Under the pieces are notes generated by a model. It did not search any database. It was not told the origin of the DNA and saw only the letters and a program-made list of their open reading frames with translations. Position numbers and translations under genes: made by a program. A stretch of 6,937 nucleotides of DNA, taken from positions 1-6,937 of the forward strand of contig JAFAVL010000409.1 of NCBI GenBank assembly GCA_019242465.1. The letters run 5' to 3'. Source of the stretch: Chroococcidiopsidaceae cyanobacterium CP_BM_RX_35. GTDB lineage: Bacteria; Cyanobacteriota; Cyanobacteriia; Cyanobacteriales; Chroococcidiopsidaceae. This document shows positions 5,891-6,937 of this stretch, piece after piece (the first letter of the stretch is position 1; each line of letters starts with the position of its first letter).

Positions 5891-6781
5891 ATGAGGAAAG
5901 TCTGGCTACTCACCTTGATAATTTGCTCTAGTGTGCTGCTTTTATCTATCTCCTATATCTTATCTCCATCTCCACCCTCTTCAAGGGTAGCGCCCTCACA
6001 AGGGTTAACCATCCGTTATGAGTTGCACACTTCTCCGCAAAGCGTAGTTCACACTCTTTTGATTCCAGCACAGGGTCAATTTTCGGTGACTCCAGCTTTG
6101 TCTTCCGAACTAGATACATTGAAAAGCTTAGCACAGAAGCACCATGCCTTCGCTGCCTTAAACGGTGGCTTTTTTGACCCAGTCAATCACAAATCCACTT
6201 CCTACGTCATTCGGCAAAGTAGATTGGTAGCAGATCCACGTCTAAATAAGCGGCTGATGAACAATCCGGCTTTAGCTGGATACCTGAATCAAATTCTCAA
6301 CCGCACAGAATTTCGGCGATACTTTTGTGGGCAAACTGTTCGCTACGATATCGTGCTTCATAGCGAAGCAACTCCAGCTGATTGCCGGCTAACAGATGTT
6401 CTGGGTGGCGGTCCTCGCTTACTGCCAGAGATGACTCCTGTACAGGAGGGCTTTTTAACGGTCGTCCAAGGGCGTGCTGTCCGAGATGCGTTAGGGAGTA
6501 AACAACCTAATGCTAGGTCTGCGGTAGGAATAACCCGTGACGGTAGCATTGTTTGGGTAATGGTAGCTCAAAAGTCAGAGGCTCCTACAAGCTCTGGAAT
6601 GTCTTTGCTGGAACTGGCTAAGTTTATGAAAGAGCTAAGTGTTGAGAAAGCAATGAATTTGGATGGCGGAAGTTCATCTTCCCTTTATTACAAAGGTAAG
6701 ACTATCTATGGGAAACTAAATGCAGCGGGTAATTCAAGCCGCCGAGCTGTAAAGTCAGTTTTACTCCTTCAAAAAAAATAA
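5891..6781 (+). CDS. exported phosphodiester glycosidase family protein (NAGPA-like)
   Basis: A 296-residue protein of the phosphodiester glycosidase family (PF09992). Its founding member is the mammalian uncovering enzyme that removes N-acetylglucosamine from a phosphodiester; bacterial members are mostly uncharacterised and act on envelope or extracellular sugars. Residues 1-24 are a basic start plus hydrophobic run (MRKVWLLTLIICSSVLLLS), a signal peptide or N-terminal anchor, followed by a Ser/Pro-rich stretch. Family motifs appear in order: FAALNGGFFDP (87-97), VLGGGPRLL (170-178), ARSAVGITRDG (208-218), AMNLDGGSSSSLYYKG (254-269) and RAVKSVLLL (285-293). These include the conserved Asn-Gly-Gly and Asp-Gly-Gly turns. 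Cys146 and Cys165 in the region between the first two motifs could form a disulfide outside the cytoplasm. The length is normal for the cyanobacterial type. No in-frame start lies just upstream of the ATG. It is separated from the ABC pair by the transposase remnant, so it probably has its own promoter, though none is clear. The substrate is unknown. Confidence 0.9.
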   Translation: MRKVWLLTLIICSSVLLLSISYILSPSPPSSRVAPSQGLTIRYELHTSPQSVVHTLLIPAQGQFSVTPALSSELDTLKSLAQKHHAFAALNGGFFDPVNHKSTSYVIRQSRLVADPRLNKRLMNNPALAGYLNQILNRTEFRRYFCGQTVRYDIVLHSEATPADCRLTDVLGGGPRLLPEMTPVQEGFLTVVQGRAVRDALGSKQPNARSAVGITRDGSIVWVMVAQKSEAPTSSGMSLLELAKFMKELSVEKAMNLDGGSSSSLYYKGKTIYGKLNAAGNSSRRAVKSVLLLQKK

Positions 6782-6788
6782 GGAGTAC

Positions 6789-6808
6789 CTTAACAGAGAC
6801 ACGTTAAG
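6789..6808 (+). terminator. weak hairpin after the phosphodiester glycosidase gene
   Basis: CTTAAC (6789-6794) and GTTAAG (6803-6808) form six-base arms around an eight-base loop, seven bases after the stop codon. The position suits a terminator, but the stem is AT-rich and no T-run follows, so termination here is doubtful. Confidence 0.2.
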
Positions 6809-6901
6809 TTAATGAAACAAACAGAGTTCTAGCAGCTTTTGATGAAGACCAAGATAGTTGTGGTGTCTTTCAAAATCTAAGTTTGCATCTATTCCGATAA
6901 A

Positions 6902-6937
6902 CCTTCAACACAATTTGCTAGCAAATTGTGTTGAAGG
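6902..6937. repeat. perfect 36-base palindrome at the window edge
   Basis: The left arm CCTTCAACACAATTTGCT (6902-6919) is followed directly by its exact reverse complement (6920-6937), with no loop and GCTAGC at the centre. It could fold as a strong hairpin or cruciform and may extend past the window, since only the left flank is visible. Possibilities are a bidirectional terminator between convergent genes, a mobile palindromic repeat unit, a site-specific recombination or protein-binding site, or an inverted-duplication artefact at a contig end. Its T-run status cannot be judged because the sequence stops at the arm. Confidence 0.9.

Noticed and set aside
5946..6549. Minus-strand frames of 62 and 63 residues within the phosphodiester glycosidase gene
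   Set aside because: They are antisense to conserved family motifs and have no protein features of their own.

Overview
The window looks like chromosomal DNA from a cyanobacterium, probably a larger-genome filamentous or colonial type. The support is family-level: a membrane-anchored PPC-domain protein, a fused-permease ABC importer whose ATPase has an extra C-terminal domain, a phosphodiester glycosidase (NAGPA-type) protein, and one copy of the cyanobacterial HIP1 octamer (4969-4976). Base composition is moderate and even across the genes. The genus cannot be named from this sequence.

Layout. Positions 1-2016 hold a leftward pair. A small one-helix PPC-domain protein (2016 to 1351) is followed 85 bases later by an NRAMP-family transporter (1265 to the window edge, C-terminus missing). 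The NRAMP gene is fully open over 421 codons. Its metal-site motifs differ from those of classical Mn/Fe NRAMPs. A 464-base divergent intergenic region (2017-2480) separates this pair from a rightward pair. The rightward pair is a two-domain ABC permease (2481-4214) and its ATPase (4239-5624), 24 bases apart with a good ribosome binding site between them. No substrate-binding protein gene is present.

Positions 5625-5890 are not plain spacer. The minus strand carries the decayed C-terminal end of an IS5-type transposase, with an in-frame stop inside its conserved tail. A rightward exported phosphodiester glycosidase-like protein follows (5891-6781). The last 36 bases of the window form a perfect palindrome that ends exactly at the window edge.

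The genes fall into three apparently independent units: a metal-transporter/PPC pair, an ABC importer of nitrate/sulfonate/taurine type with unknown substrate, and a cell-envelope or extracellular sugar enzyme. No phage, CRISPR, tRNA or rRNA feature was seen. The best candidates for follow-up are the non-canonical NRAMP with its PPC partner, the ABC pair lacking a binding protein, a 10-base tandem duplication at the permease start, and the terminal palindrome.
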